24,951 bases of DNA from Bacillota bacterium (GCA_023395435.1 JAEWZG010000070.1:1-24951), one strand, 5' to 3'; positions 7,176-14,295 are shown, counted from the first letter of the stretch. Numbers and translations: made by a program. Notes: generated by a model not told the origin, from the letters alone.

Positions 7176-8909
7176 ATGAAAAAAATTATGTTAGGGAATG
7201 AGGCTGTTGCACGTGGACTTTACGAAGCTGGTGTAAGAGTAATATCAAGTTATCCTGGTACTCCATCAACTGAGATTACCGAATGTGCCTCAAAATATGA
7301 TGAAATGTACAGTGAATGGGCACCAAATGAAAAGGTCGCCTGTGAAGTTGCAATAGGTGCTTCTATTGCTGGTGCAAGAGCTTTCTGTGCTATGAAGCAC
7401 GTCGGACTAAATGTTGCTGCTGACCCATTGTTTACTGTAAGCTACTCAGGAGTAAACGGCGGTCTTGTTATTGCTGTTGCTGACGACCCTGGTATGCATT
7501 CATCACAAAACGAACAGGATTCACGTCATTATGCTGCTTCTTCAAAGGTTCCTATGCTTGAACCAGCTGATTCATCAGAATGTAAGGAATTTGTTAAGCT
7601 TGCTTATGAAATTTCAGAAGAATTTGATACACCTGTTCTACTAAGACTTTCAACAAGAATTTCACACTCGCAGAGTATTATTGAAGAATGTGAAAGAAAC
7701 AACGTTGGCCTAAAGGAATATGTCAAGAATCCACAAAAGTATGTTATGATGCCAGCGTATGCAAGACCACGTCACGTTGTTGTTGAAGAAAGAACAAAAA
7801 AACTTATCGAATGGGCTGAAAAAGCTAAAATTAATAGCATTGAAATGAACGATACAAAAATCGGTATCATTACTTCGGGTACCTGTTATCAGTATGCAAA
7901 GGAAGCTCTCGGTGACAAAGCAAGCTATTTAAAGCTTGGTATGGTTTACCCTCTCCCTGCAAAACTTATAAAGGACTTTGTTGCAAAGTGCGATAAGGTT
8001 TATGTTCTTGAAGAGCTTGACGATGTATTTGAAACACACTGTAAGAAGCTTGGCATTGATGTTATCGGAAAAGAACTATTTACATATATCGGTGAATATT
8101 CACAGTCACTTATTGCTGAAAAAATTCTCGGCGTAAAGACAGAGTATCAGACATTTTCTGAAAATGTACCTGTCAGACCTCCTGTAATGTGTGCTGGGTG
8201 CCCTCACAGAGGTGTGTTCTATACACTTGCTAAGAACAAAATTACTGTAAGCGGTGATATCGGATGTTACACACTTGGTGCTGCTGCACCACTTTGTGCA
8301 ATGGATACTACAATCTGTATGGGTGCTTCAATTTCAGGGCTTCATGGCTTCAACAAAGCAAGAGGAGAAGATTCTGAAAAGAAATCTGTTGCTGTTATCG
8401 GTGACTCAACCTTCATGCATTCAGGAATAACTGGGCTTGTTAACATTGCATATAATGGTTCAAATTCAACTGTAATGATTCTCGACAACTCAATTACTGG
8501 TATGACCGGACATCAGCAGAACCCAACAACAGGCTACAACATAAAGGGGGATCCTGCTGCAAAGGTTTGCCTTGAGGATCTTGTAAAAGCTGTTGGAATC
8601 AATAGAGTAAGAGTTGTTGATCCATATAATCTTAAGGAAACTGAAACTGCAATCAAGGAAGAGCTTGCAGTTGCTGAGCCTTCAGTAATAATTTCACGCC
8701 GTCCTTGTGCTTTACTTAAATACGTTAAGCATAATCCTCCACTATGTGTTGATAAAGATAAATGCAAGAGCTGTAAAGCTTGTTTAAAAGCGGGTTGTCC
8801 TGCGATCTCAATGAAGAATGGGAAAGCACAGATAGACACAACACAGTGCACAGGGTGTGGAATTTGCGAACAGCTTTGTCCATTCTCAGCAATCGGAGGT
8901 AACAAATAA
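7176..8909 (+). CDS. iorA: Indolepyruvate:ferredoxin oxidoreductase, alpha subunit
   Basis: A 577-aa thiamine-diphosphate enzyme subunit. IorAB converts aryl-pyruvates (indole-, phenyl-, hydroxyphenyl-pyruvate) + CoA + oxidised ferredoxin to aryl-acetyl-CoA + CO2 + reduced ferredoxin, and can run in reverse. Visible are the N-terminal pyrimidine-binding half (GNEAVARGLYEAGV, SSYPGTPSTEI), CAGCPHRG (339-346), GDIGCYTLG (360-368), the TPP/Mg block IGDST...LDNSITGMTGHQQNP (408-450) and a C-terminal two-cluster ferredoxin domain with Cys 530, 533, 536, 541, 558, 561, 564 and 568. All eight 4Fe-4S ligands are present. The ATG has GGAGG upstream. Its stop overlaps the iorB start by 1 nt. The enzyme is oxygen-sensitive in known cases. 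Confidence 0.97.
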   Translation: MKKIMLGNEAVARGLYEAGVRVISSYPGTPSTEITECASKYDEMYSEWAPNEKVACEVAIGASIAGARAFCAMKHVGLNVAADPLFTVSYSGVNGGLVIAVADDPGMHSSQNEQDSRHYAASSKVPMLEPADSSECKEFVKLAYEISEEFDTPVLLRLSTRISHSQSIIEECERNNVGLKEYVKNPQKYVMMPAYARPRHVVVEERTKKLIEWAEKAKINSIEMNDTKIGIITSGTCYQYAKEALGDKASYLKLGMVYPLPAKLIKDFVAKCDKVYVLEELDDVFETHCKKLGIDVIGKELFTYIGEYSQSLIAEKILGVKTEYQTFSENVPVRPPVMCAGCPHRGVFYTLAKNKITVSGDIGCYTLGAAAPLCAMDTTICMGASISGLHGFNKARGEDSEKKSVAVIGDSTFMHSGITGLVNIAYNGSNSTVMILDNSITGMTGHQQNPTTGYNIKGDPAAKVCLEDLVKAVGINRVRVVDPYNLKETETAIKEELAVAEPSVIISRRPCALLKYVKHNPPLCVDKDKCKSCKACLKAGCPAISMKNGKAQIDTTQCTGCGICEQLCPFSAIGGNK

Positions 8910-9481
8910 TGAATACTAAATCTATTATGATAGTCGGTGTTGGCGGACAGGGCTCACTTCTTGCTTCAAGAATGATGGGACATGTTCTGCTTGCACAGGG
9001 ATTTGATGTAAAAGTTTCTGAAGTACACGGAATGAGCCAACGTGGCGGTTCTGTCGTAACATATGTAAAATATGGTGATAAAGTTGCTTCACCTGTAATT
9101 GAAAAGGGCGAGGCTGATCTTATAATTTCCTTTGAACAGCTTGAGGCTGCAAGATGGATACCTTTCCTCAAAAAAGGTGGAAAGATAGTTGTTTCAACAC
9201 AGAAAACTGACCCTATGCCTGTTATTACAGGTAGTGCAACTTACCCTGAAAACATCATTGATAAAATTAAGGCGCTTGGCATTGATATTATTGCTATTGA
9301 TGCACTTGAGATTGCTGAAAGCCTTGGAAATGCAAAGGCATCAAATGTCGTTATAATGGGTGCTGTTGCTAAAAGACTTGATTTTGATGAAAAATTCTGG
9401 CAGGATGCAATTGTTGAATGTGTCCCTACAAAATTCCTTGAGCTCAATAAAAAAGCTTTTGAACTTGGAAAGAACACTTAA
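8909..9481 (+). CDS. iorB: Indolepyruvate:ferredoxin oxidoreductase, beta subunit
   Basis: The 190-aa gamma/beta-type subunit of the 2-oxoacid:ferredoxin oxidoreductase family, partner of IorA. Family marks are the N-terminal MIVGVGGQGSLLASRMMG (about 7-24), VHGMSQRGGSVVTYVKYG (about 39-56) and the acidic SFEQLEAARW segment. The start ATG shares its A with the last base of the iorA stop (TAATG), a sign of translational coupling of a two-subunit complex. The length is typical. The next gene begins 23 nt downstream with a good ribosome site. Confidence 0.97.
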   Translation: MNTKSIMIVGVGGQGSLLASRMMGHVLLAQGFDVKVSEVHGMSQRGGSVVTYVKYGDKVASPVIEKGEADLIISFEQLEAARWIPFLKKGGKIVVSTQKTDPMPVITGSATYPENIIDKIKALGIDIIAIDALEIAESLGNAKASNVVIMGAVAKRLDFDEKFWQDAIVECVPTKFLELNKKAFELGKNT

Positions 9482-9504
9482 TTACTTTTTTGGAGTGACG
9501 TAAT

Positions 9505-9927
9505 ATGATGAGAGACACAGAAAAAACGGTCGGCAATATCATTGCCAAGCAATCAACAGCATATATTAGCTCTGTTGATGAAGATGGCTTCCCAAATATG
9601 AAAGCAATGCTTGCTCCACGAAAAAGAGAAGGCATAAAGGTATTTTACTTCACCACAAACACCTCCTCAATGAGAGTAAGCCAGTATCTTATAAATAATA
9701 AGGCAAGTATTTATTTCTGTGATAAAAGATTTTTCAGGGGTGTTATGCTTAAAGGCACTATGGAAGTCCTTACTGACGCTGATTCAAAGGAAATGATATG
9801 GCATGAAGGCGATACTATGTATTACCCTCTCGGTGTTACTGACCCAGATTATTGCGTTCTTAGATTCACAGCAACAACCGGAAGATATTATAGCAATTTC
9901 AGTTCGGAAAGTTTTCCTATTGAATGA
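9505..9927 (+). CDS. PNPOx-like (pyridoxamine 5'-phosphate oxidase family) flavoprotein, copy 1
   Basis: A 140-aa protein with the split-barrel pattern of small PNPOx-like proteins: AYISSVDEDGFPNMKAM (18-34), KVFYFTTNTSSMRVSQ (45-60), NNKASIYFCD, then FRGVMLKGTMEVL and a C-terminal VLRFTATTGRYYSNF. Members bind FMN, F420 or heme, or are general stress proteins; the reaction here is unknown. GGAG lies 9 nt upstream of the ATG. It lies inside the ior operon and is followed after 49 nt by a second copy (about 67% identity, 94 of 140 positions by hand alignment without gaps). A link to redox protection of the ferredoxin oxidoreductase is only an inference from position. Confidence 0.82.
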   Translation: MMRDTEKTVGNIIAKQSTAYISSVDEDGFPNMKAMLAPRKREGIKVFYFTTNTSSMRVSQYLINNKASIYFCDKRFFRGVMLKGTMEVLTDADSKEMIWHEGDTMYYPLGVTDPDYCVLRFTATTGRYYSNFSSESFPIE

Positions 9928-9976
9928 TAAAAATATCTACTTTAGTTTGACATAAAATTGAAATGAGTGAAGTAAA

Positions 9977-10399
9977 ATGACAGAAAAAAATTTCTCAAGA
10001 ATTAATAAAATAATATCTAGCCGAAGGATAGTATTTATCGGCTCAGTTGATGAGGATGGATTTCCAAATATTAAAGCAGTACTTTCTACTAAGAAAAATG
10101 AAGGAATAAAGGTTTTCTATTTTTCTACAAATACTTCATCTAAACGTGTTAGTCAATATAGAAACAATCCTAAAGCTGTGTTATATTTTTGTGATACTCT
10201 CTTGTTTCGTGGAGTAATGCTAAAAGGCACAATGGAAATACTCACTGATAGCAATTCAAAAGAAATGTTATGGAAAAAAGGTGATACACAATACTACCCT
10301 CTTGGAGTAACAGACCCAGATTATTGTGTTTTGAAATTTACAGCAGATTCAGGACGATATTACAGCAATTTTAATTCGGAAAGTTTTCATATTGAATAA
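9977..10399 (+). CDS. PNPOx-like flavoprotein, copy 2 (tandem paralogue)
   Basis: 140 aa, the same length as copy 1 and alignable end to end. Best conserved are SVDEDGFPN, EGIKVFYF, TNTSS, FRGVMLKGTME and YYPLGVTDPDYCVL; the first 20 residues have diverged almost fully. This N-terminal region covers the first strand and may shape the dimer surface or ligand pocket. The DNA is visibly more AT-rich at third positions than copy 1, so the duplication is not recent or one copy has another history. The ribosome site (GAGTGAAG) is weaker than that of copy 1. The 49-nt gap in front has TTGACA at 9948-9953 but no -10 at the right distance. Biochemical role unknown. Confidence 0.82.
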   Translation: MTEKNFSRINKIISSRRIVFIGSVDEDGFPNIKAVLSTKKNEGIKVFYFSTNTSSKRVSQYRNNPKAVLYFCDTLLFRGVMLKGTMEILTDSNSKEMLWKKGDTQYYPLGVTDPDYCVLKFTADSGRYYSNFNSESFHIE

Positions 10400-10418
10400 G
10401 AATTGAGGAGTATTATAG

Positions 10419-10727
10419 ATGGAATTATATAATGCAAAGGTTATTAAAAAGGCAAATGTTTATTTTGGTGGAAAAGTAACAAGCAGAACTATTTTTTTAG
10501 AAAATAATTCGAAGAAAACTCTCGGCTTTATGCTTGCTGGCGAATATGAATTCAATACTGCATCAGAAGAATTAATGGAAGTCATCGGTGGAGAAATGGA
10601 TATAATGCTAAAAGGCGAAACAGAATATAAAACCTATGGCGAGGGTACAAGCTTTGTTGTTCCTGAGAATTCAAGCTTCAAAATAATTGTAAAAGAATAT
10701 GCAGATTACTGCTGTTCGTATAAATAA
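10419..10727 (+). CDS. ppnP: Pyrimidine/purine nucleoside phosphorylase PpnP (YaiE/DUF1255), cupin fold
   Basis: A 102-aa small beta-barrel protein. The E. coli family member splits many nucleosides with phosphate into base and ribose-1-phosphate. Matching features are NVYFGGKVTSRTIFL, KTLGFMLAGEYEFNT, EELMEVIGGEMDIML and the end GTSFVVPENSSFKIIVKEYADYCCSY, which follow the family pattern G-K-V-x-S, GVM-x-x-GEYxF-x-T, VxxGxxxVxL and FxVPxxSxF. GAGGAG lies upstream of the ATG. It sits 19 nt after the second flavoprotein and 14 nt before the second CoA ligase, so it is cotranscribed with the ior genes. Its part in aromatic acid metabolism is unexplained. Confidence 0.85.
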   Translation: MELYNAKVIKKANVYFGGKVTSRTIFLENNSKKTLGFMLAGEYEFNTASEELMEVIGGEMDIMLKGETEYKTYGEGTSFVVPENSSFKIIVKEYADYCCSYK

Positions 10728-10741
10728 AAGGAGTGAAACCA

Positions 10742-12049
10742 ATGTCAAACTACTGGGATAAAGATATTGAATGTGCTTTACCACACGAAATGGAAGCACT
10801 TCAAAGCTTTAGGTTATCAAAAACAGTAAGACACGTTTATGAAAATGTTCCTGCATATCGTCAGAGAATGGACGAGGCCGGAATAAAACCAGAGGATATA
10901 AAATCAGTAAGTGACCTATCAAAACTACCATTCACAACAAAACAGGATTTAAGAGATACATATCCTTATGGACTTTTTGCTGTGGCAATGGATAAGGTTG
11001 TCCGTCTTCACGCTTCTTCTGGAACAACAGGTAAGCAGATTGTTGTTGGTTATACTAAAAATGACCTTGATATGTGGGCAGAATGTATTTCCCGTGCGAT
11101 AACTGCTGCTGGCGGTTCAAAATCCGATTATATGCATGTTTCTTACGGTTATGGATTATTCACGGGCGGTATCGGTATGCATTATGGTGCTGAAAAGGTC
11201 GGCTGTACAACTATCCCTGTTTCTGTCGGGAACACACAAAGACAGATTAATATTATCAAAGACTTTGGCTCAACAATTCTTTGTTCTACACCTTCATACG
11301 CGTTGTACCTTGCCGAAACAATGGAAGAAATGGGCATTAAAAAAGATGAGATTAAGTTAAAAGCAGGTATCTTCGGTGCCGAGCCTTGGACTGAAGAAAT
11401 GCGAACGGAAATTCAGGATAAGCTTGGGATAAAAGCATATGATATTTATGGACTTTCTGAGATTATCGGACCAGGCGTTTCATTTGAATGTGAATGTCAG
11501 ACAGGTATGCACATTAACGAAGATAACTTTATTCCTGAAATAATCGATCCTGATACTGGTGATGTTCTCCCATACGGTGAACAAGGTGAGCTTGTTTTCA
11601 CTTGTATAACAAAAGAAGCATTCCCGCTCATAAGATATAGAACAAGAGATATTGCCGTTCTGCAGAAGGGCACCTGTGAATGTGGAAGAACACTCATCAA
11701 AATGCTTAAACCTCGTGGACGTTCAGATGATATGCTCATTATTCGTGGTGTTAATGTGTTCCCATCACAAATTGAAAGTGTTCTTCTTTCAATGGGTAAC
11801 AATACCCCTCACTATCAGCTTATTGTTGATAGAATTGACAATACTGACGTTCTTGAAATTCAGGTTGAAATTTCACCTGAAATGTTCTCTGATGAAATCA
11901 AGCAGCTCAATGAGCAGGAAAGAAAGATCAAGCAGCAGGTCGAATCCACTTTGGGTATAGCAGCTAAAATTACTCTTGTTGAACCTAAGACAATTGCAAG
12001 AAGTGAAGGCAAGGCTGTTCGTGTTATAGATAAGAGAAAATTAAAATAA
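10742..12049 (+). CDS. paaK: Phenylacetate (arylacetate)-CoA ligase, AMP-forming, copy 2
   Basis: 435 aa, paralogous to the ligase at 4892. Motifs: HASSGTTGKQIVVGYT (90-105), YGYGLFTGGIGMHYG, YGLSE (236-240), RYRTRD (298-303), GRSDDMLIIRGVNVFP (326-341) and the C-terminal SEGKAVRVI with the adenylation lysine. Cys 250, 252, 312 and 314 parallel the cysteine sets of copy 1. The ATG at 10742 is used because AGGAG ends 8 nt before it; a GTG at 10733 overlaps that ribosome site. Differences from copy 1 near the P-loop (Lys-Gln for Lys-Pro) and in the substrate half suggest a different aryl acid, which is inference. It is part of the ior operon and followed at 15 nt by the ACT gene. Confidence 0.93.
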   Translation: MSNYWDKDIECALPHEMEALQSFRLSKTVRHVYENVPAYRQRMDEAGIKPEDIKSVSDLSKLPFTTKQDLRDTYPYGLFAVAMDKVVRLHASSGTTGKQIVVGYTKNDLDMWAECISRAITAAGGSKSDYMHVSYGYGLFTGGIGMHYGAEKVGCTTIPVSVGNTQRQINIIKDFGSTILCSTPSYALYLAETMEEMGIKKDEIKLKAGIFGAEPWTEEMRTEIQDKLGIKAYDIYGLSEIIGPGVSFECECQTGMHINEDNFIPEIIDPDTGDVLPYGEQGELVFTCITKEAFPLIRYRTRDIAVLQKGTCECGRTLIKMLKPRGRSDDMLIIRGVNVFPSQIESVLLSMGNNTPHYQLIVDRIDNTDVLEIQVEISPEMFSDEIKQLNEQERKIKQQVESTLGIAAKITLVEPKTIARSEGKAVRVIDKRKLK

Positions 12050-12064
12050 TAGGGAGGTCATTTT

Positions 12065-12496
12065 ATGTTTATTAAGCAGTTATCTATTTTTGTAGAAAAC
12101 AAGCCAGGAAGACTTGCAACAATTACAAATCTTTTAAAGCTGAATGATATTGACATCCGTGCTTTATCTATTGCTGATACAAGAGATTTCGGCATTATGC
12201 GTCTTATTGTCAATGACCCAGAAAAAGCAGAAAAAGTTTTCAAAGATGCTGGATGCACAGTATCACTCACAAACGTTATTGCTATCGGCATTGATGACAA
12301 GCCAGGCGGACTTGCTGGAGCAATGGATGTTCTTTATGCAAACAACATCAGCGTTGAATATATGTATGCTTTCATAAGCAAGACAGATAACACAGCATAC
12401 GTGATTCTCCGAGTTGAAAACAACGAAAAAGCTCTTGAAGCTTTAAAGGATAATAATATTCAGATTTTAAGTGCTGAAGATATCTATAAAATGTAA
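12065..12496 (+). CDS. Tandem ACT-domain protein linked to the ior/paaK genes
   Basis: A 143-aa protein made of two ACT domains (about 3-67 and 71-135) and nothing else. ACT domains bind amino acids; the loop motifs are FVENKPGRLATITNLL in the first and GIDDKPGGLAGAMDVL in the second, each with the ligand-contacting Gly at the strand-helix junction. Stand-alone double ACT proteins next to paaK and ior genes are common in anaerobes and are thought to sense an aromatic amino acid, but no catalytic or DNA-binding part is present. GGGAGG lies upstream of the ATG. It follows the ligase by 15 nt and is cotranscribed. Confidence 0.9.
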   Translation: MFIKQLSIFVENKPGRLATITNLLKLNDIDIRALSIADTRDFGIMRLIVNDPEKAEKVFKDAGCTVSLTNVIAIGIDDKPGGLAGAMDVLYANNISVEYMYAFISKTDNTAYVILRVENNEKALEALKDNNIQILSAEDIYKM

Positions 12497-12519
12497 TAAA
12501 ACAACAAAGGAGATGACAC

Positions 12520-12987
12520 ATGATAAAACTACGACAATTTGAGGATAAAGACATTGACACTTTTAAAAAATGGCTTAGCGTTCCCCATGTTGCCAAGTGG
12601 TATCATGAGCCTGAGGATTGGATGAATGAGGTTAAGCACCGAAAAGATAAATATTCTTTTGTAAATCATTTCATTGTTGAGTATGATATCAAGCCAATAG
12701 GCTTCTGCCAGTATTATGAATACATTAACGGCGGTGAAACCTGGCATGGTGATATTGACACTAACGGAACTTACAGTATTGATTATCTTATTGGCGAAAC
12801 TGAATATCTGGGCAAAAAACTTGGTACTCAGATTATCACTTCACTATGTGAATTAATAACCTCACGCAATAATGCTAAGAGAATTATTGTTCAGCCAGAA
12901 AATGAAAACAAGGCCTCTTGTGGTGTTCTGCTCTCTTGTGGCTTCAAATATGATGATAGCAATTCTCTTTATATAAAAGAATTATAA
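12520..12987 (+). CDS. GNAT-family acetyltransferase resembling AAC(6')-type aminoglycoside acetyltransferases
   Basis: 155 aa, one GNAT domain. The order of motifs, KKWLSVPHVAKWYHEPE near the start, IVEYDIKPIGFCQYYEY, YSIDYLIGETEYLGKKLG (about 86-103; acetyl-CoA loop GKKLGT) and RIIVQPENENKASCGVLLSCGF, is the layout of the AAC(6')/RimJ-like branch. The natural substrate may be an aminoglycoside, a peptide or a metabolite; resistance cannot be claimed from sequence alone. AGGAG lies upstream of the ATG. It is 23 nt after the ACT gene and is the last gene before the operon terminator, probably a passenger with respect to aryl acid metabolism. Confidence 0.8.
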   Translation: MIKLRQFEDKDIDTFKKWLSVPHVAKWYHEPEDWMNEVKHRKDKYSFVNHFIVEYDIKPIGFCQYYEYINGGETWHGDIDTNGTYSIDYLIGETEYLGKKLGTQIITSLCELITSRNNAKRIIVQPENENKASCGVLLSCGFKYDDSNSLYIKEL

Positions 12988-12994
12988 TAAAATA

Positions 12995-13028
12995 AAACAG
13001 GACTGGTATTTTTATACTAGTCCTGTTT
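12995..13028. terminator. Bidirectional terminator between the ior operon and rsgA
   Basis: A 15-bp stem (12995-13009 with 13014-13028, one G-U) with a 4-nt loop has an A-run on the left and a T-run on the right, and lies between convergent genes. Confidence 0.85.
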
Positions 13029-13033
13029 TTATA

Positions 13034-14107
13034 TTACTTTTTATGTCTTTTGTCATTCTCCCTAACAAATTTTCTGACGTTCTTCATCCCGCCAACATCA
13101 CGGAACATTCTCTCTAATTTTTTAAATTCCCTCTGTTTGCTATTAAGTCCATCATAACCTGATTCTGTTTTCAGCTTGAAATAATTTTCAAGCCTTCTAT
13201 CATCAATCAGCCCTTCTTCTATTGCCTTCCGCACAGCACAACCTGGTTCTGTCGTATGAGTACAATTACTGAATCTACAGCGTGAAGCAAGTTCTTCAAT
13301 ATCAGTAAAAGATTTTGATAAGTCAGCACTCTCCGCACCTAATTCTCTTATTCCCGGAGTATCAATTACGATGCCACCAGTTGGACAAATAAACATTTCT
13401 CGCCCTGTTGTGGTATGCCTTCCCTTATCATCCTTGTTAATTTCATTTGTAGTAAGGATATTTTCACCGAGAAGATTATTTATAAGTGTTGATTTCCCTA
13501 CCCCAGAAGATCCGATAAATGCTGTTGTTATACCTTTTTGCAAATATTTTTCGAGCTTTTCTGAAACATTATCATTCATAGATAATGCTATTACATCACT
13601 AAAGTATGAAACTCTTTCGACTTCTAATACAGCCCCTTCAACATCATCACATAGATCAGATTTCGTAAGAATAATAACAGGTGTTGCTCCGCTATCCCAT
13701 GTTACCGAAAGATACCGTTCAAGTCGACTCAAATTATAATTATTGTTAAGTGACATACAGATAAATACTATATCGATGTTTGCTGCGACAACCTGTGCCT
13801 GACCGCTGACTCCTACTGCTTTCCTGAGAAAAGCACTTCTGCGGGTTAAAATTTGCTGTATTATTACTCTATCAGCATCTCCTGAAGATTTAAGCATTAC
13901 AAAATCACCGACAGCAGGATATTTCGCAAGCTCATCAGTATTATATCTAAGCTTACCTGATATTTCTGCCATAAGCTCGCTGGTGTTGGTTACAACTTTA
14001 TATAGCCCTCTATACTGTGCAACAACACGCCCGATGGTTAAATCCTCATATATAGTTGCTTCATTAATATATCGGTCTGTTAAACCATAATTATCTAATA
14101 AATTCAA
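13034..14107 (-). CDS. rsgA: Ribosome small subunit-dependent GTPase A (RsgA/YloQ family)
   Basis: A 357-aa circularly permuted GTPase that checks maturation of the 30S subunit. An N-terminal OB-fold (to about 90) precedes the GTPase motifs in permuted order: G4 TKSD (148-151), G1 GSSGVGKST (199-207), GRHTTT (229-234), G3 DTPG (249-252). A zinc-binding module follows with Cys277, Cys282, His284 and Cys290, then a basic tail (FVRENDKRHKK). It is about 60 residues longer than B. subtilis YloQ, as in the longer form many Clostridia carry. The start is the TTG at 14107: GGGAGG lies 9 nt upstream and no other start is nearby. The leader is unusual (see 14113-14208). Confidence 0.95.
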   Translation of the reverse strand: MNLLDNYGLTDRYINEATIYEDLTIGRVVAQYRGLYKVVTNTSELMAEISGKLRYNTDELAKYPAVGDFVMLKSSGDADRVIIQQILTRRSAFLRKAVGVSGQAQVVAANIDIVFICMSLNNNYNLSRLERYLSVTWDSGATPVIILTKSDLCDDVEGAVLEVERVSYFSDVIALSMNDNVSEKLEKYLQKGITTAFIGSSGVGKSTLINNLLGENILTTNEINKDDKGRHTTTGREMFICPTGGIVIDTPGIRELGAESADLSKSFTDIEELASRCRFSNCTHTTEPGCAVRKAIEEGLIDDRRLENYFKLKTESGYDGLNSKQREFKKLERMFRDVGGMKNVRKFVRENDKRHKK

Positions 14108-14112
14108 AAATA

Positions 14113-14170
14113 AATACCTCCCTTAAAATATATCACCAGGAGGTACTGCTATTATTTTTTCAGCACCTCC
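14113..14170 (-). promoter_or_regulatory. Two mutually exclusive hairpins in the rsgA leader, one sequestering the rsgA ribosome binding site
   Basis: On the minus strand the segment CAGTACCTCC (14148-14139) can pair with GGAGGTGCTG (14170-14161, inside the end of the leader ORF; 10 bp with one G-U, 12-nt loop). It can instead pair with the rsgA Shine-Dalgarno region GGGAGGTA (14122-14115; 7 Watson-Crick core pairs plus flanking A-U and wobble pairs, 15-nt loop). The two pairings exclude each other, and a ribosome finishing the leader ORF would break the first. The complementarity is seen directly; the regulatory role is inference. Confidence 0.45.
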
Positions 14171-14208
14171 CTATTAAATACAATCTCCACATTTATTCTA
14201 TTAGTCAT
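14152..14208 (-). CDS. Short leader ORF (18 codons) upstream of rsgA
   Basis: ATG at 14208 to TAA at 14152 encodes MTNRINVEIVFNREVLKK. AAGGAG lies 8 nt before the ATG, a ribosome site as good as those of the real genes here, and the ORF starts about 25 nt after the predicted transcription start. No family is recognised. It looks like a leader peptide rather than a functional protein because its last codons form one arm of a hairpin whose other arm can cover the rsgA ribosome site. It could also be a chance ORF. Confidence 0.45.
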   Translation of the reverse strand: MTNRINVEIVFNREVLKK

Positions 14209-14239
14209 ATTGCATTCTCCTTTTCTTATTAATACTGTT

Positions 14240-14267
14240 ATTATATCACTAAAACCATCCCTGTCAA
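14240..14267 (-). promoter_or_regulatory. Predicted sigma-A promoter of rsgA and its leader ORF
   Basis: On the minus strand TTGACA (14267-14262), a 16-nt spacer and TATAAT (14245-14240) match consensus boxes. The predicted start is near 14233, giving a leader of about 125 nt. Confidence 0.8.
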
Positions 14268-14270
14268 TAC

Positions 14271-14295
14271 AAAAAGGGATGCACTATGCATCCCT
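14271..14295 (-). terminator. Rho-independent terminator of the GntR/ABC operon
   Basis: On the minus strand AGGGATGCA and TGCATCCCT (9 bp, 3-nt loop) are followed by a T-run. It ends the 17063-14312 transcript and directly abuts the -35 box of the rsgA promoter. Confidence 0.85.

Noticed and set aside
8534..9171. Long minus-strand ORFs opposite iorA and iorB
   Set aside because: They mirror coding sequence with conserved Ior motifs and have no start signals or family resemblance.
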